The notes below the pieces were generated by a model. That model saw only the letters and a program-made list of their open reading frames with translations. It did not search any database and was not told the DNA's origin. The translations under genes and the position numbers were made by a program. Positions 7,901 through 15,688 of a stretch of DNA of 64,000 nucleotides are shown here, in pieces. This stretch comes from Streptomyces vinaceus. GTDB taxonomy: Bacteria; Actinomycetota; Actinomycetes; Streptomycetales; Streptomycetaceae. The number at the start of each line of letters is the position of its first letter. Within the stretch, counting starts at the first letter, position 1. The stretch covers positions 2,985,001-3,049,000 of the forward strand of contig NZ_CP023692.1 in the NCBI RefSeq assembly GCF_008704935.1, in the 5' to 3' direction.

Positions 7901-10365
7901 CGGGTGATCGTCGGGTCGGTGATGCCGGTGTCGGCCGCCAGCATCATCGCCTTGCTGAGGATCAGCGCGAGCGTCCAGTCCCCCTCGAAGGGCAGGTAGC
8001 CGGTCTCCGGCCCGGAGGCCGAGCGCCCCGCCGGGACGATGCACAGGTACTGGTCGCCCGGATCCATGAGGATGTTCCCCGACCCGAGGTGGATCCGGTA
8101 CGCGCGCAGCTCGCCCCGTACGTGCAGGAACCGGCCCTCGATCCGGCACCGGTCGGCGATGGCGAGCCGCGGTACCAGCCGCTCCAGCAGGCCCCGGCGG
8201 GTCTCGGCGGTCCGGCTCAGCTCGCCGAACCCGTACGAGGTCCAGTAGTCGCGGTAGCGGCCCTCGGGGCCGCCGTCCTGCCACGTCGGGTCGTTGCCGA
8301 CGCTGGCCACCCCGACGAACAGGTCGACGTCGCGCAGGACTTCGCTGAGCACGAGCGCGGGCACCTCGGCCAGCGGAAGCGGGTCCACCGGGTCCGCACC
8401 GTCGCGCAGGTGCATCGTGTACGCGCCGCCGCAGGCGTGCGCCCAGTTGCGCGGGGCGCCGATCGGGTAGAAGCGCAGCTGGTCGGTGCGCAGCCGCAGG
8501 AAACTGCCCGAGTCGGTGAGGTGTCGGTAGTCGTCGCCGCCGTCGCCCTCGATCCAGTACTCGGCGCGCAGCCCCCACTGCGGCAGCTCGCGCACGGCGG
8601 GCGGGAGGCTGTCGTCCACGGCGAGGCGCAGCTTGTTGTGCCAGCCGCGGACGGCGGCCAGCGAGTGGAACTGGTGCTGGCGCAGGTAGTGCGCGGCGAA
8701 CCGGTTGGAGTACGTGGCGGTGCGCAGCTCCGCGTCGGTCAGCGGGTACACCTCGCGGTGGGCCTGTTTGAACGGCTGGGTGATGCCGTGCCGTTCGATC
8801 CAGTCCCGCCAGGCGGCCGCCTCGGCCGGCTCGCGGTCGATGGGATGCCACAGCGTCACCTCGGCGCCCTCGGTGACCTCGGTGACCGGGGTGTCGTCGA
8901 GGGTGCGCAGCTCGCCGCCGGCGAAGCCTACCGGGGTGCCGTCCACCACCCAGAGCAGCCGCCGGGCCAGGGTCCCGACCAGCGGGTGGTCGACGTACCG
9001 TTCGCGCCACTTCCCGTACGCCCAGCGGCGGCGGGCGAGGAACTGCCGGTCCAGCCGCTCGGCCTGGGCCCCGAGCATCTTGTCGATGTCCTTGACGGCC
9101 GCCTTGAGCTCCTTGAGCTCCTCGGGGTGGTCGCGGCGCACGGCGGCGGGGACGCTCTTGACCGCCTTGCCGGCGGCGCTGCGCCAGCAGAGGACCGCCC
9201 TGGGGCCGCGGACCTCCACGACGGCGGTGGTCCCGCCCAGCGCCCGCTCGGCCCGGCCGACGCCGGTGAGCCCGTACGCCGGCACCGCGAGCTCCTCGAT
9301 CTCCTCCCGGCCGAGGCCCAGGGCGACGGCCCGCGCCTCCAGGGCGGTGTCCAGCACCTTGAGGGTGCCCTTGAAGGTCACCCGGGTGGCCAGCCGGGCC
9401 AGCTCGGCCAGGGCGGCCTCGCTGTCGATGAGGGAGAGGGCGGTGACCCCGGCATTGGCCACCTTGGGGGCCCGCGGGCCCAGGCCCGCGACCTTGCGCA
9501 GCGAGGTCTCGACGAGCGAGCCGAGGACCCGCGCCGTCTCCGGGTGCGGGGGCAGGAAGGACAGCAGCCAGGCCAGGCCGCGCAGGGCGTTGGCGTTGTA
9601 GGGGTCGAACGTGTCGTTCGGGTTCGGCCCGAACCGCTCCTCGCCCAGGGGGAGGGTGCGGGGCGCGCCGACGAGCCGGAGCCAGCCGAGCAGCCGCTCG
9701 CGCACCTCGTCCTCCCCCGCCTCCTCGACCAGCGCCCGGCCGGCCTTCTCCCACGTGGCGGTGGGCCTGGCGGCGGTCGCGGTCGCGGCGTGCGCGAGGA
9801 GGGCGTGCCAGCGCTCCCCGTCGGCCAGCGCCCGGTCCGCCCAGGCCTCGCCGACGTTGAGCACGGGTTCGGTCAGGCGCGCGGCGATCACGACGACCGG
9901 CTGGTAGCCGTACGCGGACAGGGCGCTGCGGCGCAGGGCGGCGACGACGGCCGGCGCCACCGGACGGCCCGCGGCGAGCTCGGCGAGCACCAGCTCCGGC
10001 ACCCAGCCGTGGTATCCGGTCCCGCTCATGCGGCCGATCTCGTCGAGCTTCTCGCGGCGGGCGGCGTGGAGCGCTTCGCCCCAGGGCAGGTCCCGGCCGA
10101 CGGCGGCGGCGAGGCCCAGGGCGTTGGCCCGGGCGCCGGACTCCCCCGCCAGGGAGGCGAGGGTGTGGCCGAGCTCGTCCACGAGCCGCTGCCGGAACCC
10201 GGCGGGCCGGGCGTTCACGTCGGCGACGAGCTGCGCCGCCTCCTTGTTGTTCTGCCAGTGGCCGCTGTAGGCGATGGCGGCCTTGAGCAGCGCGGTCGCC
10301 AGCTCCGGGGCGTCCTCCTGCGCCAGGGCCCGGTAGGCGGCTTCGGCGTAGGCGCGGTCGGCCAT
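7876..10365 (-). CDS. DUF4132 domain protein (YehI/MolR type)
   Basis: This is a large cytoplasmic protein of 829 residues. The first half is helical and repeat-like (many Leu/Ala helices, ELATALLKAAIAYSGHW). The C-terminal half has the DUF4132 signature: WHNKLRLAVDD, FYPIGAPRNWAHACGGAYT, RIEGRFLHVRGELRAYRIHL, GNILMDPGDQYLCIVP and LPFEGDWTLALILSKAMMLA. In E. coli the relative YehI sits with a MoxR/vWA/SWIM gene set, and a matching set is present here at 41193-49100. ATG 10365 follows the stop of the upstream small gene by one base. A GTG at 10374 is an alternative. Molecular function is unknown. Confidence 0.85.
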   Translation of the reverse strand: MADRAYAEAAYRALAQEDAPELATALLKAAIAYSGHWQNNKEAAQLVADVNARPAGFRQRLVDELGHTLASLAGESGARANALGLAAAVGRDLPWGEALHAARREKLDEIGRMSGTGYHGWVPELVLAELAAGRPVAPAVVAALRRSALSAYGYQPVVVIAARLTEPVLNVGEAWADRALADGERWHALLAHAATATAARPTATWEKAGRALVEEAGEDEVRERLLGWLRLVGAPRTLPLGEERFGPNPNDTFDPYNANALRGLAWLLSFLPPHPETARVLGSLVETSLRKVAGLGPRAPKVANAGVTALSLIDSEAALAELARLATRVTFKGTLKVLDTALEARAVALGLGREEIEELAVPAYGLTGVGRAERALGGTTAVVEVRGPRAVLCWRSAAGKAVKSVPAAVRRDHPEELKELKAAVKDIDKMLGAQAERLDRQFLARRRWAYGKWRERYVDHPLVGTLARRLLWVVDGTPVGFAGGELRTLDDTPVTEVTEGAEVTLWHPIDREPAEAAAWRDWIERHGITQPFKQAHREVYPLTDAELRTATYSNRFAAHYLRQHQFHSLAAVRGWHNKLRLAVDDSLPPAVRELPQWGLRAEYWIEGDGGDDYRHLTDSGSFLRLRTDQLRFYPIGAPRNWAHACGGAYTMHLRDGADPVDPLPLAEVPALVLSEVLRDVDLFVGVASVGNDPTWQDGGPEGRYRDYWTSYGFGELSRTAETRRGLLERLVPRLAIADRCRIEGRFLHVRGELRAYRIHLGSGNILMDPGDQYLCIVPAGRSASGPETGYLPFEGDWTLALILSKAMMLAADTGITDPTITRQILRERA

Positions 10366-10366
10366 G

Positions 10367-10576
10367 TCAGCCACCCGCCAGGGCGACGAGCTTGAGGAAG
10401 GTGACCTCGGTGCCGAGCGGCAGGTCGACGACCTCGTCGAGCTCGGTCACCTGGCGGTCCCCGACGAGCACGAGGATCAACTCGCGCAGCGCGAGCCGCT
10501 CTTCGGCCACCTCGAACTCCCACCCGCCGGCCCGGTCGCCGGAGGTCGCCTCGTCGACGAACGTCACCCTTGCCAT
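10367..10576 (-). CDS. Small MoaD/ThiS-like (ubiquitin-fold) protein ending in Gly-Gly
   Basis: This 69-residue protein looks like a beta-grasp sulfur-carrier or ubiquitin-like protein. It starts with a strand (MARVTFVDEAT), has a helix with LALRELILVLVG, and ends with DLPLGTEVTFLKLVALAGG. That last segment parallels the MoaD ending of the type PLxxGDEVAFxPPxxGG, including the terminal diglycine. It is immediately upstream of, and almost overlapping, the DUF4132 gene. No E1/MoeB or MoaE gene is adjacent. I read it as a ubiquitin-like protein by eye only; a structure-based search is needed to prove it. Confidence 0.65.
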   Translation of the reverse strand: MARVTFVDEATSGDRAGGWEFEVAEERLALRELILVLVGDRQVTELDEVVDLPLGTEVTFLKLVALAGG

Positions 10577-10643
10577 GCCCGAAGCCTAGGGCCCCCCTCC
10601 GACAGCGCCCGCCGCGCTGGGTCGCAACGGCCGCCGAGATCGC

Positions 10644-10657
10644 TTGAACCTGTTCAA
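10644..10657. promoter_or_regulatory. Operator 1, palindrome TTGAAC-CT-GTTCAA
   Basis: A perfect 14-bp palindrome with a 2-base centre overlaps the -35 box. The same half-sites recur 45 bp downstream. It is probably bound by the TetR regulator encoded at 11579-12346. Confidence 0.65.
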
Positions 10658-10672
10658 AAAGAGGTCTACAGT
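10644..10672 (+). promoter_or_regulatory. Promoter of the membrane protein-DCC-tetR operon
   Basis: TTGAAC at 10644-10649 and TACAGT at 10667-10672 are separated by exactly 17 bases and make a good sigma-70-type promoter about 45 bases before ATG 10716. Operator 1 (10644-10657) covers the -35 element, and operator 2 (10689-10702) lies just past the likely transcription start. Confidence 0.65.
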
Positions 10673-10688
10673 CAGTCCTGCCAACGAG

Positions 10689-10702
10689 TTGAACACGTTC
10701 AA
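10689..10702. promoter_or_regulatory. Operator 2, palindrome TTGAAC-AC-GTTCAA
   Basis: This is the second perfect copy of TTGAAC-N2-GTTCAA, 14 bases before ATG 10716 and about four helical turns from operator 1. Confidence 0.65.
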
Positions 10703-10715
10703 GGGGGCAGAGGCA

Positions 10716-11120
10716 ATGGACCTCACCGTCGTCGCATACGTCATCTACCTGCTCATCAGCATCGCGCTGACCGTCTGGGTCGCCCGTACGCTCAGCCGCA
10801 ACGGCCGCATCTTCATCGCCGACGTCCTGCACGGGAACGAGAAGCTCGCGGACGCCGTGAACCACCTCCTGGTGGTGGGGTTCTACCTCGTCAACATCGG
10901 CTTCGTGACGCTCTACCTGCGTTCGGACGCCGGCATCGACTCGGCCCGCCGGCTGTTCGAGGCACTGTCGGTCAAGCTCGGCGTCGTCCTGCTCGTCCTC
11001 GGCGTCATGCACCTCGGCAACGTCTGGGTGCTGAACAAGATGCGCCGTCGCGGGATCATGGAGCGCCAGCAGACCCCGCCGGTCGCCCCGCAGGGGTGGA
11101 CCGCTCCGGCCGGGGCCTGA
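10716..11120 (+). CDS. Four-helix membrane protein, first gene of a TetR-controlled operon
   Basis: This 134-residue integral membrane protein has an N-terminal helix (LTVVAYVIYLLISIALTVWV), a second near residues 49-67 (HLLVVGFYLVNIGFVTLYL) and a third near 85-105 (LSVKLGVVLLVLGVMHLGNV). Its tail is basic, then Pro-rich. The short cytoplasmic loop ADVLHGNEKLADAVNHLL recurs in such Streptomyces proteins. ATG 10716 is preceded by AGGGGG. It is followed 3 bases later by a DCC thiol protein and then tetR. Function is unknown. Confidence 0.8.
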   Translation: MDLTVVAYVIYLLISIALTVWVARTLSRNGRIFIADVLHGNEKLADAVNHLLVVGFYLVNIGFVTLYLRSDAGIDSARRLFEALSVKLGVVLLVLGVMHLGNVWVLNKMRRRGIMERQQTPPVAPQGWTAPAGA

Positions 11121-11123
11121 GCG

Positions 11124-11567
11124 ATGACCGCGGCCACGACGGTGCAGCCGACCCGGCACCTGACCGTGCTGTACGACGCCGACTGCCCGCTCTGCGTCCA
11201 CATCCGGCACTGGCTCCTCGGCCAGCGCTGGCTGGTGCCGCTGCGGCTGATCCCGGCCGCGTCCTTCGCGGCGCGGGGGAAGTTCCCGCAGCTCGACCAC
11301 GCCTCCACGCTCCGCGAGATCACCGTCATCGGGGACTCGGGGCAGGTGTGGACCGGGACCGATGCCTTCATCGTGTGCCTGTGGGCGCTGGCGGAGCACC
11401 GGCCGAAGGCCAACTGGCTCGCCACCGCCGCGGGCCGGCCCTTCGCCCGGGCCGCCATGTACACGGCCTCCGCCTGGCGGCAGGCGGTACGGACCGGACC
11501 CGGGCCCGAGGGCGAAGTGGAGCCGCAGGCCCCGGCCTGTGGCGACCACTGCGCCGTACCCGGCTAG
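11124..11567 (+). CDS. DCC-family (DUF393) thiol-disulfide oxidoreductase-like protein
   Basis: This 147-residue protein has the family signature YDADCPLC (DxxCxxC) at residues 17-24, next to the first beta strand. WLVPLRLIPAASF and GTDAFIVCLWALAEHRP follow. The fold is thioredoxin-like and a redox role is expected, but the substrate is unknown. ATG 11124 is 3 bases after the upstream stop, so it is in the operon with the membrane protein and tetR. Two extra cysteines near the C-terminus (PACGDHCAV) are unusual and could bind metal or form a disulfide. Confidence 0.85.
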   Translation: MTAATTVQPTRHLTVLYDADCPLCVHIRHWLLGQRWLVPLRLIPAASFAARGKFPQLDHASTLREITVIGDSGQVWTGTDAFIVCLWALAEHRPKANWLATAAGRPFARAAMYTASAWRQAVRTGPGPEGEVEPQAPACGDHCAVPG

Positions 11568-11578
11568 GCTCGTACACC

Positions 11579-12346
11579 GTGACTGATCAGAAGGCTCCCA
11601 AGAGCGAGCAGACCCGCACGCTCATCCTCGAAACCGCGCTCCGTCTCTTCCAGGAGCGCGGCTTCGACAAGACGACCATGCGGGCCATCGCCAAGGAGGC
11701 AGGGGTCTCGGTCGGCAACGCCTACTACTACTTCGCCTCGAAGGAACACCTGGTCCAGGGGTTCTACGACCGGATCGGCGCCGCGCACCAGGCGGCGGTC
11801 CGGCCCATCCTGGACAGCGAGACCGATCTGCAGAAGCGGCTCGCGGGCGTGCTGACGACCTGGCTCGACATCGCCGCCCCGTACCACGAGTTCGCCTCCC
11901 AGTTCTTCAAGAACGCGGCGGACCCCGAGAGTCCGCTCAGCCCCTTCTCCCCCGAATCGGAACCCGCGCGCCAGGCGGCGATCGAGATGCACCGCGAGGT
12001 GCTGGCGGGCGCGAAGACGAAGGTGCCGGCCGAACTGGCCGACGTACTGCCGGAGCTGATGTGGCTCTCGCAGATGGGGCTCGTCCTGTACTGGGTCTTC
12101 GACCGCTCCCCCGACAGCGAGAAGACGCGGCGGCTCGCGGAGCGCGGCGCGCAGCTGACGACGCGGGGCATCGTCCTGGCCCGGTTCCGGGTGCTGCGGC
12201 CGCTGGTGCGCGAGGTCCACGAGCTGTTCGCGGACTTCCTGCCGGGGATGGCGCAGACGGCGGTGTCGAGGAAGAAGCGGGCGTCCGACCCGGATGCCGA
12301 CTTCGACCCCACGGCCGGCGCCGACGGTGCGGCTACAGCCAGTTGA
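11579..12346 (+). CDS. TetR-family transcriptional regulator
   Basis: This 255-residue protein has an N-terminal TetR DNA-binding domain (LILETALRLFQERGFDKTTM, then AGVSVGNAYYYFASKEHLVQ). The larger C-terminal ligand-binding domain is helical (EFASQFFKNAADPESPLSPFS). GTG 11579 is 11 bases after the preceding stop. It is the third gene of the small operon, which starts with two TTGAAC-N2-GTTCAA palindromes, so autoregulation is likely. Its last 14 bases overlap the convergent solute-binding gene. Confidence 0.92.
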   Translation: MTDQKAPKSEQTRTLILETALRLFQERGFDKTTMRAIAKEAGVSVGNAYYYFASKEHLVQGFYDRIGAAHQAAVRPILDSETDLQKRLAGVLTTWLDIAAPYHEFASQFFKNAADPESPLSPFSPESEPARQAAIEMHREVLAGAKTKVPAELADVLPELMWLSQMGLVLYWVFDRSPDSEKTRRLAERGAQLTTRGIVLARFRVLRPLVREVHELFADFLPGMAQTAVSRKKRASDPDADFDPTAGADGAATAS

Positions 12347-13895
12347 GCTCCCACAGGCGCCAGACCCCGGTGCCGTCGGAGAGGTACTGGGTGCCGGAGA
12401 CGGACTCGCGCGACATCACGTAGTCCTTCTTCTGCCAGATCGGCAGCACCGGGATCTGCTGGGAGACCAGCTTCTGGAGCTCGCGGAAGTCGCCGGCGGC
12501 CTGGCCCCGGTCCGAGAAGGACTGGGTGCGGGCGATGAGCCCGTCGACGGCCTTGTCCGAGAAGCCGTTGTTCATGCTGGAGTCGGCGCCGACGAGCGGG
12601 GCGAGGAAGTTGTCCGCGTCCGGGAAGTCGGCGATCCAGCCGATGGTGTAGGCGTCGAACTCACCGGCCGCGTAGGCCTTCTGGAAGTCGGCCCACTGTT
12701 CGACAGTCTTGACCTTGATCTGGAAGAGCCCGGTGGCCGTGAGCTGCTTCGCGATCTCGTCCGCCTCGGCGACGTTCGGGCCGCGCGAGTACACGCCGAG
12801 GGTCAGGGAGACCGGGGCGGTGATCCCGGCGTCCTTGAGGAGCTTCTTCGCGGCGGCGCCGTTGGGCGTCGGGTACGTGTCGAAAAACGGGGTGCTGTGC
12901 GAGGAGATCCCGGCCGGGACGAGGGAGTAGAGCGGGGTGACCGTGCCGTGGTGGATGTCGCCGGCCACCTTGGAGCGGTCGATGACGGCGGCGACGGCCT
13001 GGCGCACGGCGAGCGGCGCGGCCGGGGAGCCGGAGCGCACGTTGAAGACGATGTTGCGGGTCTCCGAGCCTCCGGAGGCCTGGTACTTGGTGTCCTTCAG
13101 GCCGGGGTTGAGGCCAGCGAGCACCTCCGGCGGCATGTCGCGGTGGGCGATCTCGATCTGGTGGTCGGTCCAGGCCTGGTTGAGCTGGGCGGAGTCCTTG
13201 TAGTACCGGACGGTGACGGCCGTCTTGCCGGGCTGCCTGGGCTGGCCGCGGTAGGCCTGGTTCGGCTTGAGCTCGGCGCTGGTGCCGGCCTGGTACGCGC
13301 CGAGGGTGAAGGGGCCGGAGCCGTCGACCTTGCCGTCCTCGCGCAGGGCCTTCGCCGGGTACTTCTCCTTGTCGACGATCGAGGCGGCACCCGTCGCGAT
13401 CTTGAAGGGGAAGGTGGCGTCGGGCGCGGAGAGCGTGAAGGTGATGGTGCGGCCCTCGGCCTTGACCGACTGGAGGGTGTTGAAGAGCGGCGCCGGACCC
13501 TGGTCGGAGTTGATCGCCTTGATCCGGTCGAAGGAGTGCTTGACGTCCTCGGCGGTGATCGCCCGCCCGTTCGAGAACTTCAGGTCGGGGCGGAGCTCGC
13601 ACGCGTACGTGGTGAGCTGCGTGCCGGTGAACTTGCAGGACGAGGCCGCGTCCGGGACCGGGGTGTCGGAGCCGGACTTGATCGTCAGCAGCGACTGGTA
13701 GACGTTGCTGAAGAGGGCCCAGGAGCCCGCGTCGTACGCCCCGGCGGGGTCGAGGGACGAGACCACGTCGCTCGTCCCGACCCGCAGGGCGGTCCCGCTG
13801 CCGCGGCCCTCCTCCGGAAGCAGCTGCCAGGCGCCGGCACCGGCGACGCCGATCACCAGCCCCGCCGCGATGACCTTCGAGCGGACAGACTTCAC
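12333..13895 (-). CDS. Family 5 extracellular solute-binding protein (peptide/opine ABC type)
   Basis: This 520-residue protein has an N-terminal hydrophobic segment (VIAAGLVIGVAGAGAW). No lipobox Cys is visible, so it may be anchored or secreted rather than lipidated. SBP_bac_5 hallmarks follow: LRVGTSDVVSSLDPAGAYD, DLKFSNGRAITAEDVKHSFD and FDAYTIGWIADFPDADNFL. No permease or ATPase gene is adjacent. I prefer GTG 13895, preceded by a GGGGT-rich ribosome site; ATG 13916 adds Gly-rich residues without an upstream site. It probably binds oligopeptides, but specificity is unknown. Confidence 0.85.
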   Translation of the reverse strand: MKSVRSKVIAAGLVIGVAGAGAWQLLPEEGRGSGTALRVGTSDVVSSLDPAGAYDAGSWALFSNVYQSLLTIKSGSDTPVPDAASSCKFTGTQLTTYACELRPDLKFSNGRAITAEDVKHSFDRIKAINSDQGPAPLFNTLQSVKAEGRTITFTLSAPDATFPFKIATGAASIVDKEKYPAKALREDGKVDGSGPFTLGAYQAGTSAELKPNQAYRGQPRQPGKTAVTVRYYKDSAQLNQAWTDHQIEIAHRDMPPEVLAGLNPGLKDTKYQASGGSETRNIVFNVRSGSPAAPLAVRQAVAAVIDRSKVAGDIHHGTVTPLYSLVPAGISSHSTPFFDTYPTPNGAAAKKLLKDAGITAPVSLTLGVYSRGPNVAEADEIAKQLTATGLFQIKVKTVEQWADFQKAYAAGEFDAYTIGWIADFPDADNFLAPLVGADSSMNNGFSDKAVDGLIARTQSFSDRGQAAGDFRELQKLVSQQIPVLPIWQKKDYVMSRESVSGTQYLSDGTGVWRLWELNWL

Positions 13896-14035
13896 CCTTG
13901 ACCCCACCCCACCCATGAAAATGCCATGGTTTGACTCGCTGACCGGATCCCCATGTCCGATTAACGGTCATCCCATCATGGAAATTCAGCCCCGGGAAGG
14001 CCGATTCACGGCGGGTCGCTACCGGTTGCGCCCGG

Positions 14036-15310
14036 TCACGCCTGGTATGAGGCGAGTTCGACGACCGTGATGTCGGAGGGGGCGCCGACCCTGACCGGCG
14101 GCCCCCAGGCGCCGGCGCCGCGCGATACGTAGAGCTGGGTGTCGCCGTAGCGCTCCAGGCCGGCGACCGTGGGGTTGGCGAGTTCGGCGAGGTAGTTGCC
14201 CGGCCAGAGCTGGCCGCCGTGGGTGTGGCCGGAGAGCTGGAGGTCGACGCCGTGGCGGACGGCGTCGTGGATGACGACCGGCTGGTGCGCCATGAGCACG
14301 GCGGTGCGGGCCGGGTCGCGGTCGCCGAGGGCGGCCGTGAAGTCCGGCCCGTGGCCCTCCGTCTCCCCCGCCACGTCGTTGACCCCGGCGAGGTCGAAGT
14401 ACGGGAGGGCCCGGCGGGCGTTCTCCAGGGGGGTGAGGCCGAGCTCGCGGACGTGGTCGACCCACTGCTGCGCGCCGGAGAAGTACTCGTGGTTGCCGGT
14501 GACGAAGTACGTGCCGTGCCGGGCGGAGAGCCGGCGCAGGGGCTCGGCGGCGGGGCCGAGGTCGTGGACGCTGCCGTCGACGAGGTCGCCGACGACGGCG
14601 ATGAGGTCGGGCTGCGTGCGGTTGACCGTCTCGACGATACGGGTGGTGTGGGCGCGGCCGAGGACGGGGCCGAGGTGGATGTCGCTGACGACGGCTATGC
14701 GGAAGCCGTGGGCGGCGCGGGGCAGTTTGGCCAGGGGGACCTGGACGCGCTTGACGCGGGGGCCGCGCAGGACCCCGTACGTGCCGTGGGCGACGGTGGC
14801 GGTGGCCGTGAGGGCGGCCGCGCCGCCCACCGCCCGTGCGACGAACTGGCGGCGGGTGGCCCCGCCGGGGGCCGGCGCCGGCTCGGGCGCCGCGGCGGGC
14901 GCCCCGGCCGGCGGGGCCGGGGTGACCGGGGTGACCGGGGTGACCGGGGTGACCGGGGTGACCGGGGTGACCGGGGTGACCGGGTCGGTACCGGGCTTCC
15001 GGCGGAGCAGGAACGCGCGGACGGGCTCCGCCACTGCCATCGCGAGGCTCAGGTACAGCAGGACCGCCAGCCACATGTAACCCGGCCAGGCCACCGACTG
15101 TTGGAGCCAGAAGGGGGCGCCGGCGCGGCCCGCGGTGAGGGCGGCCAGGGAGAGGAGCGGGAGTGCGAAGGCCAGGGCGGTGCCGATGCGGCGCACCGCG
15201 GCGCGCGGGCGCGTCGTATCGCGGACCAGGCGGACCCACAGCCACCGGTGGACCAGCACCAGCAGGGCCAGGACCGTCAGCCCGATCCCCGCGAAGAGCA
15301 CGGTCCTCAC
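14036..15310 (-). CDS. Membrane-anchored metallophosphoesterase
   Basis: This 424-residue protein has an N-terminal part with about three transmembrane helices (TVLFAGIGLTVLALLVLVH, TALAFALPLLSLAAL and MWLAVLLYLSLAMAVAE). A Val-Thr-Pro repeat and a Pro/Ala linker follow, then a second hydrophobic stretch preceded by TRRQFVARA (twin-arginine-like). The catalytic domain has the dimetal motifs VSDIHLGP, GDLVDG, GNHEY and SGHTHGGQ. It belongs to the calcineurin-like family related to UDP-2,3-diacylglucosamine hydrolases and YkuE, but its substrate is unknown. GTG 15310 overlaps the upstream stop by 4 bases (GTGA). Confidence 0.9.
   Translation of the reverse strand: MRTVLFAGIGLTVLALLVLVHRWLWVRLVRDTTRPRAAVRRIGTALAFALPLLSLAALTAGRAGAPFWLQQSVAWPGYMWLAVLLYLSLAMAVAEPVRAFLLRRKPGTDPVTPVTPVTPVTPVTPVTPVTPAPPAGAPAAAPEPAPAPGGATRRQFVARAVGGAAALTATATVAHGTYGVLRGPRVKRVQVPLAKLPRAAHGFRIAVVSDIHLGPVLGRAHTTRIVETVNRTQPDLIAVVGDLVDGSVHDLGPAAEPLRRLSARHGTYFVTGNHEYFSGAQQWVDHVRELGLTPLENARRALPYFDLAGVNDVAGETEGHGPDFTAALGDRDPARTAVLMAHQPVVIHDAVRHGVDLQLSGHTHGGQLWPGNYLAELANPTVAGLERYGDTQLYVSRGAGAWGPPVRVGAPSDITVVELASYQA
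14919..14984 (-). repeat. 9-bp tandem repeat encoding (Val-Thr-Pro)7
   Basis: GTGACC starts at 14922, 14931, 14940, 14949, 14958, 14967 and 14976, a perfect 9-base period. It codes for seven VTP triplets in the linker of the metallophosphoesterase, so copy changes stay in frame. Confidence 0.95.
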
Positions 15311-15567
15311 GCGCCGGGACCCCGGCGTGATGTGCGCCGCAGCGCGAGGAGGCCGCGCAACCCGATCACACCAACGGCCGTCCCCAGGAGAAAGGAGGCG
15401 ATGGCCAGGAGAAGGTGGACCCAGAAGTAGGCCGTCGGCTCGCCCGCCGCGTCGAATGCCAGACCACTGGCGTCCTTCCACAGGTTCCGGACGAAAGTTG
15501 CCCAGATGAACCAGCTCCACACTCCGAAGGCGAGCAGGAACCAGGAGACGGCGCGGCTGAGTTTCAT
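15307..15567 (-). CDS. Small two-helix membrane protein
   Basis: This 86-residue protein has two transmembrane helices (VSWFLLAFGVWSWFIWATFV and the Leu-rich HLLLAIASFLLGTAVGVIG) linked by a short loop, and an Arg-rich C-terminus. ATG 15567 starts the frame, and the stop overlaps the start of the metallophosphoesterase gene (GTGA), so the two are coupled. It is a conserved Streptomyces type without known function. Confidence 0.85.
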   Translation of the reverse strand: MKLSRAVSWFLLAFGVWSWFIWATFVRNLWKDASGLAFDAAGEPTAYFWVHLLLAIASFLLGTAVGVIGLRGLLALRRTSRRGPGA

Positions 15568-15688
15568 GCCCCCAGTATCGGTTTGGTCCCCAGGACGGAC
15601 GCGCCGGGGTGGGCTGTCCCGGCGGTGGTTCGGCCGCGTTGGCCGGTCCCTGACGGCAGAGAGCCGATATGGATGTACTTTCACCTGC

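Noticed and set aside
14919..14984. CRISPR-like array from regularly spaced repeats
   Set aside because: The units are 9 bp, contiguous and in a coding frame; there are no spacers.
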